Part shown: positions 40,608 to 51,652 of the stretch, in pieces
How positions within the stretch are numbered: the first letter of the stretch is position 1
How the letters are laid out: each line of letters begins with the position of its first letter
NCBI RefSeq assembly: GCF_018760365.1
Contig: NZ_JAHIAB010000012.1
Coordinates: 1-64,000, forward strand
DNA from: Pseudooceanicola endophyticus
GTDB taxonomy: Bacteria > Pseudomonadota > Alphaproteobacteria > Rhodobacterales > Rhodobacteraceae
DNA: 64,000 nt
Direction of reading: 5' to 3'
Translations under genes and position numbers: made by a program
The notes under the pieces: model-generated
Databases searched by the model: none
The model's input: the letters and a program-made list of their open reading frames with translations, nothing else
Told to the model about the DNA's origin: nothing

Positions 40608-41628
40608 GAGCGATCCTCCTTGCGGGCGGCGCCGCGGCCGTTGCGCAGCGAGACGAAGAGGATGATGATCGCCTGCAGCACCATCGACAGGACCCGGGGG
40701 ACCTGGATCTCGCGCTGCATGGCGAAGCCGCCGGTCTGGAGCGCGGCGAAGAAGAAGCCGGCGGCGATCGCCATCAGGGGCTCTCCGCCCGCCAGCAGCG
40801 CCGCCATCAGCCCCGACCAGGTATAGCCCGGAGAGACCAGCGCGCCGTTGATGAAGCGGTAATGGGTCCCCAGCACGATGATCGCCCCGGTCAGCCCCGC
40901 CAGCGCCCCCGACAGGAACATCACGGTGACGGTCTGGCGCGCGGTGGGCACGCCGCCGTAGCGGGCGAAACGGGCATTGAGGCCGCGCATCCGCAGCTCG
41001 TATCCCGGCACGCTGCGCCGGTCGGCCCAGACCACCACCGCCGCCACCAGCGCCATCAGCACCACCCCGGTCGAGACCGGCCCGAACAGCATCGGCAGGC
41101 GGGCGGCCTCGGGCACCGGCAGGGTCTGCGCAAGGCCCGTCGCGGTATCGCGCAGCGGAAAGCCCGCCGCCCAGGAGGTCAGCCCGATGGCCGGGTAGGA
41201 CAGCAGCAGAGAGGAGATCAGCATCGGGATGCCCAGCACCGTCTGGCCAAGCGCGGCAAGGGCGGCGTAAAGCCCCGCCGCCAGCATTGCCGACAGGATC
41301 GCCACCGCCGCCAGCAGCGGCCCCGGCAGCGGCAGGTAGATCGCCGCCATGGCCGCGACGAAGCCGCCGATCACCAGCTGGCCGTCCCCGCCGAGGTTGA
41401 CCATGCCGCCGCGCAGCGGCAGCGCCGCCACCAGCGTCATGCCGATCATCGGCACCGCCCAGACCAGCGTGTTGTTCCAGTTGCGCGGCGCCAGCGCGCC
41501 CCGCACCATCTCGGCATAGGCGCGCAGCGGGTTCTGGCCCGACAGCAGCAGCAGCAGCGCGCCGAAGACCAGCCCGGTCAGGATCGCCATCAGCACGGGA
41601 TGGGGGCGCAGAAGGGCAAGGCGGTGCA

Positions 41629-41632
<4 letters not shown>
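40604..41632 (-). CDS. BMP-type nucleoside ABC importer, permease 1
   Basis: The 342-residue membrane protein is of NupP/YufP type. It has MVNLGGDGQLVIGGFVAAMAA, a motif common to these permeases, and the coupling loop YELRMRGLNARFARYGGVPTARQ. Its start overlaps the ATPase stop by 4 bases. With permease 2 it forms the channel. Confidence 0.93.
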
Positions 41633-43152
<1,520 letters not shown>

Positions 43153-43170
43153 CGAGGTTTCCGGCGGCCC

Positions 43171-44163
43171 TTACTGGGCCATCGGATCGGCCACGACGAC
43201 CTCGCCCGAGATCACCTTGTCGCGGATCGCCGCGACCTTCTCGATCACGTCGGGATGTTCCTCGAACAGGCAGCCGCTGTCGGTGATGCCGGGCTTGAGG
43301 CTGGTCAGGGTCATGCCGCCCTCGGCCAGGCCCAGGGTGACGACCTTGGGCTGATCACCCGACAGGATGCCCCGAACGCCGTTCTCGACCGCGACATCGG
43401 TCATCTTCTCGACATTGTCCATCACCAGGCCGGGGGCCTGCGGGCACTGGTTGATGTCGACCCCGAAGGCGGCGGCGCCGGGAAAGTCCCCGAGCGCGCG
43501 GTAGATCCCGCCGTTGGAACCCGAAGCCGCCGCCAGGATGCGGTCGGTGCCACCCGAGGCCATGATCGTGCCGCGCTGCTGGCCCTTGGCCGGGTCCGCG
43601 AAGGGATTGTTGCCGCCGATCCAGAGGCTGGGGGCGGTGCGGATATCGGGCACGGCATATTTCGCACCGGCCAGGAAGGCATCGGTATAGCGGTGGATGA
43701 AGGGGATATCGAGCGCGCCGATCGCCCCCACCTGCCCGGTCTCGGAGGTCAGCGCGGCCTCGGCGCCGGCCAGGAAGTTGGCCTCGTATTCGCGGAACAC
43801 GGCGCAATGCACGTTGGCGCCGGACTCTGCAGGGCAGCTGTCGACGGCGAGGAACTGCACATCGGGATGCTTGGCGGCGACGGCGGGCAGGATCTCGTCA
43901 TACTCATAGGTGATGGCGACGACGATGTCGGCCTCCTCGGCGGCGGCCTCGAGGTTCTGCAGCTTCACCGTCGGATCCGAGCTTTCGTAGATCTTGTAGT
44001 CCATCCCGGTTTCCTTCGCGACCTTCTCGGCGCCATTGGCCCCGAGCTGGAGGAAGTCGTTCACGCTGACCGGGCTGGCAGAGAGGAAGATCAGCGTCTT
44101 CGCCTCGGCAGAAACGGCGGCAAGCCCGGCAAGGGCAGTGGACAGAAGCAGGGTACGCAGCAT
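43171..44163 (-). CDS. BMP-family periplasmic nucleoside-binding protein
   Basis: The 330-residue protein has a 21-residue signal peptide (AAVSAEA-KTLIF) and the BMP/PnrA fold: NDFLQLGANGAEKVAKETG, EADIVVAITYEYDEILPAVAAKHPDVQFLAVDS, AAALTSETGQVGAIGALDIPFIHRYTDAFLAGAKY and PSLWIGGNNPFADPAKGQQRGTI. Unlike PnrA it appears to lack a lipobox Cys and should be a free periplasmic protein. PnrA-type proteins bind purine nucleosides; the nucleoside hydrolase in the operon agrees. It is first in its operon. Confidence 0.92.
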   Translation of the reverse strand: MLRTLLLSTALAGLAAVSAEAKTLIFLSASPVSVNDFLQLGANGAEKVAKETGMDYKIYESSDPTVKLQNLEAAAEEADIVVAITYEYDEILPAVAAKHPDVQFLAVDSCPAESGANVHCAVFREYEANFLAGAEAALTSETGQVGAIGALDIPFIHRYTDAFLAGAKYAVPDIRTAPSLWIGGNNPFADPAKGQQRGTIMASGGTDRILAAASGSNGGIYRALGDFPGAAAFGVDINQCPQAPGLVMDNVEKMTDVAVENGVRGILSGDQPKVVTLGLAEGGMTLTSLKPGITDSGCLFEEHPDVIEKVAAIRDKVISGEVVVADPMAQ

Positions 44164-44464
44164 GGCAGGCCTCGGGCGTGAAAGGGATGGCAGAGAGGGG
44201 CCATCGGGTCTTCACGGCCGCCTCCCGGAACTGTGACCCCAGTTGAGGCGCCGGTGATCGTTGGCTGTCAAACAAATGTGAAAAGTGACGCTGCGCCCTT
44301 TTGGTTCCGAGATTATCCTGCTGAATAAAAAGGATATATGCCCCGGTGGCTGCCTTGATTTTGGGCTGAGGGGAGAGTTTTTGCCGGCTGGTGCCCGCCG
44401 CCAGGCGACAGCGCCCGCCATCGGCGCGAGGGCTGTCGGCGGACCCTTTCAGAAAGGACAGGCC
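44164..44464. other. 301-bp divergent region between BMP importer and phosphoribosyltransferase genes
   Basis: An AT-rich patch at 44265-44340 probably carries both promoters. On the minus strand TTGACA sits at 44271-44266, but no good -10 box follows at the right distance. I looked for a purine riboswitch fold and saw none. No additional gene is supported. Confidence 0.5.
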
Positions 44465-45046
44465 ATGGCCCAGCCCCCCAGCCGGCAGGTGCGGATCGGC
44501 ACCCAGACCGTCACGCTTCCCGTCGTTCCGGTGAACGCGGACACCTCGATCATCCTGCTGATGACCATCGACCACGGGGTGCGCTTCATCACCCGCGCCG
44601 GGGCGGAGCTGGCCGAAGCCTTCGCCGACACCCGCCCCGAGATCGTCGCCACCGCCGCCACCCTGGGCATTCCGCTGGGGATCGAAGTGTCGCGGGCGCT
44701 GGAGCTGGACGATTACGTGGTGCTGCAGAAGACCCGCAAGGTGCACATGGGCGATGCGCTGCGCGAAGAGGTGCGCACCACGCTGACCAGCGCGCCCGGC
44801 CAGACGCTGTACCTGGACCGCCGCCGGGTCGCGGCGCTGAAGGGCCGGCGGGTGCTGTTCGTCGATGACGTGATCTCGACCGGGTCGTCTGCGCTGGCGG
44901 CGCTGCGGCTGCTGGAACAGGCCGGCGCCCGGATCGTCGGCATCGGCGCCCTGCTGGCCGAGGGCAGCGACTGGCAGGGCCCGCTGGCGCCCTACCGCGA
45001 CCGCATCCGCACGCTGGGAGAGATCCCCGTGCTGCACGGCGCGTGA
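44465..45046 (+). CDS. Phosphoribosyltransferase (adenine phosphoribosyltransferase-like)
   Basis: The 193-residue protein has the PRPP-binding signature VLFVDDVISTGSSA (130-143) and a type I PRTase layout. ATG 44465 follows AAAGGACAGGCC; the frame is open 60 codons upstream without recognisable sequence. It most resembles adenine phosphoribosyltransferase and xanthine phosphoribosyltransferase relatives, which convert a purine base and PRPP to the nucleotide. It is divergent from the nucleoside importer operon, so it may save bases released by the nucleoside hydrolase; a regulatory PRTase is the alternative. Confidence 0.85.
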   Translation: MAQPPSRQVRIGTQTVTLPVVPVNADTSIILLMTIDHGVRFITRAGAELAEAFADTRPEIVATAATLGIPLGIEVSRALELDDYVVLQKTRKVHMGDALREEVRTTLTSAPGQTLYLDRRRVAALKGRRVLFVDDVISTGSSALAALRLLEQAGARIVGIGALLAEGSDWQGPLAPYRDRIRTLGEIPVLHGA

Positions 45047-45098
45047 CCTTCCCTGCGGGGAAGGCCCCGGGATCTGATATTTGATCAAATTCCCGGGG
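45047..45098. terminator. Double hairpin between convergent phosphoribosyltransferase and D-amino-acid dehydrogenase genes
   Basis: CCTTCCC/GGGAAGG (45047-45053 with 45058-45064) is followed directly by CCCCGGGA/TCCCGGGG (45065-45072 with 45091-45098). The loop of the second holds a TTTGATCAAA palindrome (45080-45089). There is no T run, but the position between convergent stops suggests a bidirectional terminator. Confidence 0.55.
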
Positions 45099-45111
45099 CG
45101 GGGCGAGGGCT

Positions 45112-46329
45112 TCAGACCGGCAGGGGCCGCCCGGCCACCAGATCCGCCATCATCCGCCCGGTCCCGCAGGCCTGTGTCCAGCCGTTCGACCCGTGGCCAA
45201 GGTTCAGGTACAGGTTGGCATAGCGCGTGCGTTCCACCCGGCTGGGCCCGTCCGGGGTCATCGGGCGGAACCCGTGCCAGAGGCTTGCAGTGTCATAATC
45301 GGCGGCACCGGGGAACAGCTCGGCCACCCGCGTCTTCAGCCCGTCGAGGACCGGGGCCGGCATGGCGGGATCGAAGCCCGCCAGCTCGGCGATGCCGGCG
45401 GCGCGCAGCCGGTCGCCCAGCCGGGTGATCATCACCTTGGAATGTTCGTCCATCACCGAGGAGCGCGGCGCGGCGGCGCTGTCGGTGATCTGCGCGGTCA
45501 GCGAATAGCCCTTCACCGGATAGACCGGCACGTGGATGCCCAGCGGTTTCAGCAACCCGATCTGGGGGCCGGTGGCGATCACCACGGCCTCGCTCGGGAG
45601 GTCCTCTTCGCCGATCTGCACGGCGGTGACACGGTGCCCTGCGGTCCGCAATCCGGTGACGCGGGTGTTGAAGCGGAAGGTTGCCCCGGCCTTTTCCGCC
45701 AGCCCCGCCAGCGCCTTGCAGAACAGGTGGCAATCGCCGGTCTCGTCCGTGGTCAGTTGCAGACCGCCGCTGAAACGGATGCCCGAGCGGCCCAGACCCG
45801 GTTCGACCTCCAGCACCGCGTCGCGGTCCAGTAGGCGATGCGCGATCCCCATGGAGGCCAGCACGGCGGCAGAGCGTTCGCCGCCGGCATATTCCTCGGG
45901 CGTTTCGAAGACCTGAAGCACGCCGCCGGTGCCGTGATCATAGGCGATCCCGGTTTCCTCGCGCAGCTCGACCAGGCAGGCCTTGGAGAAATGCGCCACC
46001 TTCTGCATCCGCGCCTTGTTGGCGGCGAATTTCGGGGCCGTGCAATTGGCGACGAACTGTGCCAGCCAGCGCCATTGCGACAGCGAGGCCCGGGGCCGCA
46101 CCTTCAGCGGCGCCGAGGGCTGGAACATCCATTTCGCCGCCTTGAAGGGCATCCCCGGCGCCGCCCAGGGCCCCGCGAAGCCCGGGCAGACACCGCCCGC
46201 ATTGCCGAAGGAGGTCTCGAGCGCGACGCCTTCGCGGGCCTCCAGCACGGTGACCTCGTGGCCCTCCTGGGTCAGGTACCAGGCCGAGGTGACGCCGACC
46301 ACGCCGGCCCCGATGACGGTGATCTTCAT
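45112..46329 (-). CDS. D-amino-acid dehydrogenase-like FAD oxidoreductase (DadA family)
   Basis: The 405-residue protein starts at ATG 46329 (GAGGGACC ribosome site). It has the FAD loop VIGAGVVG (5-12), ALETSFGNAGGVCPG, the DAO-fold blocks GGLQLTTDETGDCHLFCKAL and VIATGPQIGLLKPLGI, and the C-terminal WHGFRPMTPDGP and NLYLNLGHGSNGWTQACGTG. DadA oxidises D-amino acids to 2-oxo acids and ammonia, feeding electrons to the respiratory chain. It is the last gene of the LysR/TRAP/DapA-family/molybdopterin operon, only 10 bases after the SDR stop. Relatives oxidise cis-4-hydroxy-D-proline, which also pairs with a DapA-family enzyme in that pathway. Confidence 0.9.
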   Translation of the reverse strand: MKITVIGAGVVGVTSAWYLTQEGHEVTVLEAREGVALETSFGNAGGVCPGFAGPWAAPGMPFKAAKWMFQPSAPLKVRPRASLSQWRWLAQFVANCTAPKFAANKARMQKVAHFSKACLVELREETGIAYDHGTGGVLQVFETPEEYAGGERSAAVLASMGIAHRLLDRDAVLEVEPGLGRSGIRFSGGLQLTTDETGDCHLFCKALAGLAEKAGATFRFNTRVTGLRTAGHRVTAVQIGEEDLPSEAVVIATGPQIGLLKPLGIHVPVYPVKGYSLTAQITDSAAAPRSSVMDEHSKVMITRLGDRLRAAGIAELAGFDPAMPAPVLDGLKTRVAELFPGAADYDTASLWHGFRPMTPDGPSRVERTRYANLYLNLGHGSNGWTQACGTGRMMADLVAGRPLPV

Positions 46330-46339
46330 CGCTGGTCCC

Positions 46340-47119
46340 TCAGTAGGTGCCGGGATAGCCGCCGCCATCCACCAGCAGGTTCTGCCCCGTCACGAAGCCC
46401 GCATGTTGGGAGCACAGGAAGGCGAAATAGGCGCCCATCTCCTCGGGGCGGCCCATCCGGCCGGCGGGATTGCCGGCGGCGCGGGCGGCATGCATCTGTT
46501 CCGCCGTCGGGCCGCCGGGCACCACCATGCCTTCGATATGTTCGCGCTGCGCATCGGTGTCGAAGGGGCCGGGCAGCAGGTTGTTGAGCGTCACGCCCCG
46601 GGCGATGGTCTGGCGCGCCAGCCCGGCGGTGAAGCCGACCAGCCCCGAGCGCGCGCCGTTCGACAGGCCCAGCTCAAGCTGCGGGATCTTCACGCTGCGC
46701 GAGACGATGTTGACGATCCGGCCCCAGCCGCGATCCATCATGCCGTCCACAACGTCGCGGATCATCAGGATCGGCGGCAGCATCATCAGGTCGACAGCGG
46801 CGATCCAGTCCTCGCGGCTCCAGTCCCGGAAATCGCCGGGCAGCATGCCGCCGGCGTTGTTCAGAAGGATGTCGGGGTTCGGACAGGCGGCCAGGATCGC
46901 GGCGCGGCCCTCTTCGGTGGTGACATCGGCGGCGACCCAGTGGACCGTGGCGCCGGTGGCCGCGCGGATCTCCGCGGCGGTGCGTTCCAGCTGGTCGGCG
47001 TTGCGCGCGGCGATGGTCACCTCGGCGCCCTCTGCGGCGATGGCCATGGCGCAGGCCTTGCCCATGCCCCGGCTTGCCCCGGTCAGCAGCGCCCGGCGTC
47101 CCTTGATCCCCAGATCCAT
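46340..47119 (-). CDS. SDR-family protein with atypical active site (Tyr and Lys replaced)
   Basis: The 259-residue protein has the SDR cofactor loop LTGASRGMGKA (12-22), NNAGG (87-91) and the Ser in NIVSRSVK, but where other SDRs have YxxxK it reads LSNGARSGLVGF: the Tyr position is S153 and the Lys position R157. The C-terminal half also carries an insert typical of a 3-oxoacyl-ACP-reductase-like branch (LLPGPFDTDAQREHIEGMV). I recall other SDRs of this SNxxR type, so it may be a subfamily with different chemistry. It lies between the molybdopterin enzyme and DadA genes. Confidence 0.86.
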   Translation of the reverse strand: MDLGIKGRRALLTGASRGMGKACAMAIAAEGAEVTIAARNADQLERTAAEIRAATGATVHWVAADVTTEEGRAAILAACPNPDILLNNAGGMLPGDFRDWSREDWIAAVDLMMLPPILMIRDVVDGMMDRGWGRIVNIVSRSVKIPQLELGLSNGARSGLVGFTAGLARQTIARGVTLNNLLPGPFDTDAQREHIEGMVVPGGPTAEQMHAARAAGNPAGRMGRPEEMGAYFAFLCSQHAGFVTGQNLLVDGGGYPGTY

Positions 47120-47130
47120 AGTCGTCTCCT

Positions 47131-49407
47131 TCAGTCTTCGGTGGGCGCGGGCGCGATGCGCACCAGCGCCGAGAGCGCGGCACAGGCCTGCCCCAGTTTA
47201 GAGGTCCGCCGGTCCGAGGTCAGCACGTTCGGATTGCCGTTGCGCTCGGTCCCGGTGCGGGGATCGGGATCGAACCAGGCGCCGGTCGGCATGACCAGGA
47301 CCCCCGGGCGGACGCCGGGATCAAGGCGGAGCGTGGCAAGGCACTTGCCCCGCCGGTTATAAAGCGTCACCCGGGCGCCGTCTTCCAGACCCTGCGCGGC
47401 GGCATCGCCGGGATGGATGCGCAGGGGCGCGGGCGCCCCTTTCATCCCCGAGGAGGTCTGCCAGAGCTGGCTGTGCAGCTGCGTCTCGGGCTGGTTGGTG
47501 ACCAGATGGAACTCTCCGGGTCTTGCCGCGCCCAGCCATTCGGCGGGGGCATGGAAAACAGGGTGGCCGGGCTGATCGGCCAGATCAAAGCCCGCGATGG
47601 TTTCCGAGAACAGCTCGATCCGGCCCGAGGGCGTCTTCAGCGGCGCGGCGTCGGGATCGGCGCGGAACGTGTCCAGCATGACCTCGGGCGTCTCGGGGGG
47701 CGGCACCTGCCAGACCCCTTGCGCGCGGAAACTGTCGTAATCGGGCACCTCAAGGCCCTGATCGGCGCCGCGCGCCTGCGACAGGGCCCACATGCGGCGC
47801 AGCCAGCCCTCTTCGTCCAGCCCCTCGTCGAAGGCCGCGCGACAGCCCAGACGTTCGGCCAGATCCGCGAAGATGTCGCGGTCATTGCGGGCCTCGCCCT
47901 GGGGCGGCACGAGCTGCGCCATGAAGACGACGTTGGGATCGCGCGAGGTGCCGCCGATGTCGTTGCGCTCGGCTGCGGTGGTGGCGGGAAAGACGATATC
48001 GGCGCGCCGCGCGGTCGGGGTCCACCAGGGTTCGTGGACGATGACGGTTTCGGCGCAGGCCCAGGCGGATTCGACCTTGGTCAGGTCCTGGGCGTGGTGG
48101 AACGGGTTGCCGCCGGCCCAGTAGACCAGCTTCAGATCCGGCAGGGTGATCCGGCGACCGTTGAAATCCAGCGGCTGGCCGGGATGCAGCAGCGCATCGG
48201 CGAAGGCGGCGCAGGGGATCGACATGCCCTTGTTGGGCAGCCCGGGGAAGGTCGGCACGAAGCCGCGCCGGGCATTGGCCCCGACCGAGCCCATGGAGCC
48301 GTAGCCAAAGCTGAAGCCGCCGCCGGGCAGACCCACCTGCCCCAGCATCGCGGCCAGCGCGATCAGCGCCCAGAAGCTTTGTTCGCCGTGCTGGGCGCGT
48401 TGCAGCGACCAGGCGGCGGTCAGCATGACGCGGCCCGTGCGGATCGTCTGCCACAGGTCTTCCAGCGCAGAGAGGGGCACATCGGCCTGTTCCGCCGCCC
48501 ACGATAGGGTCTTGGGCACGCCATCGGTGGCGCCGCTCAGATAGGCCACCAGGCGATCGGCGCCGGTGGTGTAGCGGTTCAGGAAATCGCGATCGGCGCG
48601 GCCCGACACCCAGGCTTCGTGCGCAAGCGCCAGCATGATCGCGGTGTCCGAACCCGGGCGCGGCTGGATCAGCGCCGCCTCCAACCCCGGGGGCACGTCC
48701 TGCGCCAGCGGAGAGATCACCGTGAAGCGGCAGCCGCGCGCCTGCGCCTGCGCCACCAGACCGGGCAGCGGATGATCCACCGCCCCGCCCGAGGTCACCC
48801 GCCAGTTCTTCGGGTTGAGACCCCCGAAGGCCACCACCGCGTCGGAATGCTCTGCGATGCTTTCCCAGCTGGTCGAGGCGAAGGCCACGGCATCGGTATT
48901 GCCCAGCACATGGGGCAGGATCACCGCCGCCGCGCCCCAGCTGTAATTCGTCACCTGATCGGTGAAGCCGCCCGCAGCCGCCAGGAAGCGGCGCACCTGG
49001 CTGCGGGCATGGTGCAGACGCCCCGCCGAGGACCACCCGTAGGAGCCCCCCAGGATCGCCGTCGGACCATGGTCGCGCTGAACCCGCGCGATCTCGCGCG
49101 CGGCAAGGTCGAGCGCGGTGTCCCAGTCCACCGGCACCATCTCGTCCCGGCCACGGTCGGGGGTCGGGCCGGGGCCGTTCTCCAGCCAGCCGCGGCGGAC
49201 ATGGGGGCGCGCGATGCGCAATGGGGAATGCACCAGTTCGGGCCAGGCGCCGACCATCTGCGGATCGGCGCCGCCCAGGGGAACGGCGCGTTCCAGCCGC
49301 CCCCCCTTCACATGGGCGCGAAAGGCGCCCCAGTGGCCAAGGCTGATCGGGGCCGTCAGGTCCTGCGCGTCGCGCGTGTCGTCGGTCGGGATCATGTCCT
49401 TGGCCAT
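47131..49407 (-). CDS. Molybdopterin-dependent oxidoreductase, S/N-oxide reductase type (BisC/TorA/DmsA family)
   Basis: The 758-residue protein is a DMSO-reductase-family enzyme with bis-MGD cofactor. It begins near ATG 49407 with HWGAFRAHVKGGRLERAVP, as in biotin sulfoxide reductase. The likely molybdenum ligand is S156 in TNYSWGAA. There is no N-terminal CxxC iron-sulfur motif and no twin-arginine signal peptide, so it acts in the cytoplasm like BisC. Other blocks are LGGSYGWSSAGRLHHARSQVRRFL, WAGGNPFHHAQDL, PWWTPTARRADIVFPATTAAERNDIGG and a C-terminal HPGDAAAQGLEDGARVTLYN cofactor domain. BisC relatives reduce biotin or methionine sulfoxide. The gene starts 5 bases after the DapA-family stop. 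The real substrate, sulfoxide or N-oxide, is unknown. Confidence 0.9.
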   Translation of the reverse strand: MAKDMIPTDDTRDAQDLTAPISLGHWGAFRAHVKGGRLERAVPLGGADPQMVGAWPELVHSPLRIARPHVRRGWLENGPGPTPDRGRDEMVPVDWDTALDLAAREIARVQRDHGPTAILGGSYGWSSAGRLHHARSQVRRFLAAAGGFTDQVTNYSWGAAAVILPHVLGNTDAVAFASTSWESIAEHSDAVVAFGGLNPKNWRVTSGGAVDHPLPGLVAQAQARGCRFTVISPLAQDVPPGLEAALIQPRPGSDTAIMLALAHEAWVSGRADRDFLNRYTTGADRLVAYLSGATDGVPKTLSWAAEQADVPLSALEDLWQTIRTGRVMLTAAWSLQRAQHGEQSFWALIALAAMLGQVGLPGGGFSFGYGSMGSVGANARRGFVPTFPGLPNKGMSIPCAAFADALLHPGQPLDFNGRRITLPDLKLVYWAGGNPFHHAQDLTKVESAWACAETVIVHEPWWTPTARRADIVFPATTAAERNDIGGTSRDPNVVFMAQLVPPQGEARNDRDIFADLAERLGCRAAFDEGLDEEGWLRRMWALSQARGADQGLEVPDYDSFRAQGVWQVPPPETPEVMLDTFRADPDAAPLKTPSGRIELFSETIAGFDLADQPGHPVFHAPAEWLGAARPGEFHLVTNQPETQLHSQLWQTSSGMKGAPAPLRIHPGDAAAQGLEDGARVTLYNRRGKCLATLRLDPGVRPGVLVMPTGAWFDPDPRTGTERNGNPNVLTSDRRTSKLGQACAALSALVRIAPAPTED

Positions 49408-49412
49408 GGGGA

Positions 49413-50348
49413 TCACTCGGCTGCGGCCTTGGGAACCGACAGGCCGTATTTCTGCGCCAGACCCAGCTTGGCGAAGGCATCCAGACCCTTTTGCAGGATC
49501 TCGGGCTTGGCCGGTTGCAGGGGCGAACGCAGCGGGCCGGAGGGCAGGCCGACGGCGCGCATCAGCGTCTTCATCGAGACCGGGTTGATCGTCGAATAGG
49601 CGAAATGCAGCATGTCGAGGTTTTCCAGCCAGGCCGCGCGGTGGTTGAAGGCATCCTCGCCGGTTTCCCAGGGCTTGGAGATCACGGCCATTTCCTGCGG
49701 GATGATGTTGCCGGTCATGTTCGCGGTGCCATGGCCGCCAAGCGCCATGGTCGGCACCACGAGGCCGAGGTTCGGCGAGCAGCAGCACATGATCGACATG
49801 TCGGGCTTGGCCGCGCAGACCTGGGCGACCTGACCGACGCGGGTGGTGCTTTCCTTCAGCACGACCATGTTGTCATGCTTGGCCAGCTTCAGGATGTTGT
49901 CCCAGTGCAGGTCGGTCTTCACCCGGGGCGGGTTGTTGTAGAAGCCCATGGCGATATCGGTGCTGTCGAGCACTTCCATCGCGTAATCGGTGATCGCGTC
50001 GTTGTCGGCACAGATGTAGGCGGGGGCGGCCATGATGATGCCGTCGGCGCCGCTTTCCTTGGCGAAGCGGGTGTACTCGATCGTGGTGGCGGTATTGTTG
50101 CCGGTCACGCCGTAATACATCTGCATGTTGCCCGGCTTCATCTTCGCGGTCTCCGCGATGATCAGCTTGCGTTCCTCGGGCGAGAGCATCGAGACCTCGC
50201 CGGTGGAGCCCATGATCAGCACGGCGGAGGTGCCGTTCTCATGGTGCCAGTTCAGCAGGGTGCGGAAGCCCTCGAGGTCGATCGAGCCGTCCTCGTTCAT
50301 CGGGGTGACAAGCGCGACGAAAGAGCCGGTGGGTTTGGTGTGGGACAT
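49413..50348 (-). CDS. DapA/NAL-family aldolase or lyase (dihydrodipicolinate synthase-like)
   Basis: The 311-residue protein has the family's Schiff-base Lys K165 (VVLKESTTR), Tyr Y137 (MGFYNNPPRV) and the GSTGE motif (47-51). ATG 50348 has a GGAGG ribosome site 9 bases upstream. The longer frame reaching the TRAP genes is a chance fusion and is rejected. Catabolic operons use this fold as 2-keto-3-deoxy acid aldolases, N-acetylneuraminate lyases, or deaminases of 1-pyrroline-4-hydroxy-2-carboxylate. Which applies here is open; the DadA-family gene in the same operon makes the last option worth testing. A housekeeping role in lysine synthesis is unlikely in this setting. Confidence 0.9.
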   Translation of the reverse strand: MSHTKPTGSFVALVTPMNEDGSIDLEGFRTLLNWHHENGTSAVLIMGSTGEVSMLSPEERKLIIAETAKMKPGNMQMYYGVTGNNTATTIEYTRFAKESGADGIIMAAPAYICADNDAITDYAMEVLDSTDIAMGFYNNPPRVKTDLHWDNILKLAKHDNMVVLKESTTRVGQVAQVCAAKPDMSIMCCCSPNLGLVVPTMALGGHGTANMTGNIIPQEMAVISKPWETGEDAFNHRAAWLENLDMLHFAYSTINPVSMKTLMRAVGLPSGPLRSPLQPAKPEILQKGLDAFAKLGLAQKYGLSVPKAAAE

Positions 50349-50353
50349 GAGGA

Positions 50354-51652
50354 TCAGCCTCCGTTGAAAAGTTGCGGGACCAGGAGCTTGGGCAGCCCCA
50401 GGACAAGATCGGGAACGAAGTAGGACAGGATGGCGACGCCGATGGTCAGCAGGCAGATCGGGGCGGCAGCCAGCATGCAGCGCCCGAGCGAGGCACCGGC
50501 GATCTGCGAGGCGATCAGCAGGCAGATGCCGTAGGGCGGCGTGATCAGCCCGACCGACAGGATGATGGTCGACAGGACGCCCATGTGGATCGGGTTCATA
50601 TGGGCCGCATCGCCAAGCGCCTGGATGATCGGCAGGAAGATCAGCGTGGCCGAGATCGGGTTCAGCACCATGCCGATCAGCAGCAGGAAGACGATCAGCA
50701 TCAGCATGATCAGGAAAGGCTGGTCGGTGACGCCCAGGATGAAGTCCACCACCATCTGCGCCGCGCCCAGATAGGCGATCAGCCAGCCGAAGATGCCGGC
50801 ACCGGCGACGGTGAACATCGGGATGGCGAAATCGACCATGGCATCGGACAGCAGCTTGGGCAGCGCCCGCACCGGCACGTCGCGATAGACCACCACCGAC
50901 AGGAACAGCGCCCAGAGCACGGCGGCGATGGCGCCCTCGGTCGGGGTGAAGATGCCGCCGACGATGCCGCCCAGCACGATCACCGGGATCAGCAGCGGAG
51001 CCGCGCCCTTGATCAGGATGCCGCGGAATTTCACGATGCCGGGGAAGGGGTTGGCCGGGTAGCCGTTCTTCACCGCCAGCACGTAGGTATAGACCATCAT
51101 GAACAGGCCGATGGTCAGGCCCGGCACCACGCCGCCGACGAAGAGCGCCCCGATCGAGACATTGCCGAAGGCGCCGTAGACGATCAGGATGATCGAGGGC
51201 GGGATGATCACCCCCAGCGTCGAGGAGGCCGCCGTCAGCGCCGCCGCGAAGGGCGCCGGATAGCCCGCCTTCTTCATCGCCGGGATCAGGATCGAGCCCA
51301 CCGAGGCGGTATCGGCCGCCGCCGAACCCGAGAGGCTGGCAAAGACCATGGAGACGAAGACGTTGACATGCCCGAGGCCGCCACGCACATGGCCCACCGC
51401 CGCATCGGCAACGCTGAGCAGCCGGTCGGTGATGGAGCCCGCGTTCAGGATGCGACCCAGCAGCATGAAGAAGGGCACGGCCAGCAGCGTGAAGCTGTCG
51501 ACGCCGGCAAACATCTGGTTGACCACAGAAATCAGCGGCAGCCCCTGCATCTTGATGACCAGGGCCGAGGACAGGATCAGCGCGAAGCCGATGTTCACCC
51601 GCAGGGCGATCAGGACGAAGAAACTGCCGAGAAGGACGACGAGAGGGCTCAT
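50354..51652 (-). CDS. TRAP transporter large permease (DctM family), system 3
   Basis: The 432-residue protein has about 12 helices and the DctM blocks ASLSGSAAADTASVGSILIPAMKKAGY, STLGVIIPPSIILIVYGAF and LSVGLITPPYGICLLIASQIA. Its start overlaps the small permease stop by 4 bases (ATGA) and it ends 5 bases before the DapA-family start. It moves the periplasmically bound substrate through the membrane using an ion gradient. Confidence 0.95.
   Translation of the reverse strand: MSPLVVLLGSFFVLIALRVNIGFALILSSALVIKMQGLPLISVVNQMFAGVDSFTLLAVPFFMLLGRILNAGSITDRLLSVADAAVGHVRGGLGHVNVFVSMVFASLSGSAAADTASVGSILIPAMKKAGYPAPFAAALTAASSTLGVIIPPSIILIVYGAFGNVSIGALFVGGVVPGLTIGLFMMVYTYVLAVKNGYPANPFPGIVKFRGILIKGAAPLLIPVIVLGGIVGGIFTPTEGAIAAVLWALFLSVVVYRDVPVRALPKLLSDAMVDFAIPMFTVAGAGIFGWLIAYLGAAQMVVDFILGVTDQPFLIMLMLIVFLLLIGMVLNPISATLIFLPIIQALGDAAHMNPIHMGVLSTIILSVGLITPPYGICLLIASQIAGASLGRCMLAAAPICLLTIGVAILSYFVPDLVLGLPKLLVPQLFNGG

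Noticed and set aside
44164-44464. Possible purine riboswitch before the nucleoside importer
   Set aside because: No three-way junction with the conserved purine aptamer core could be found on either strand.
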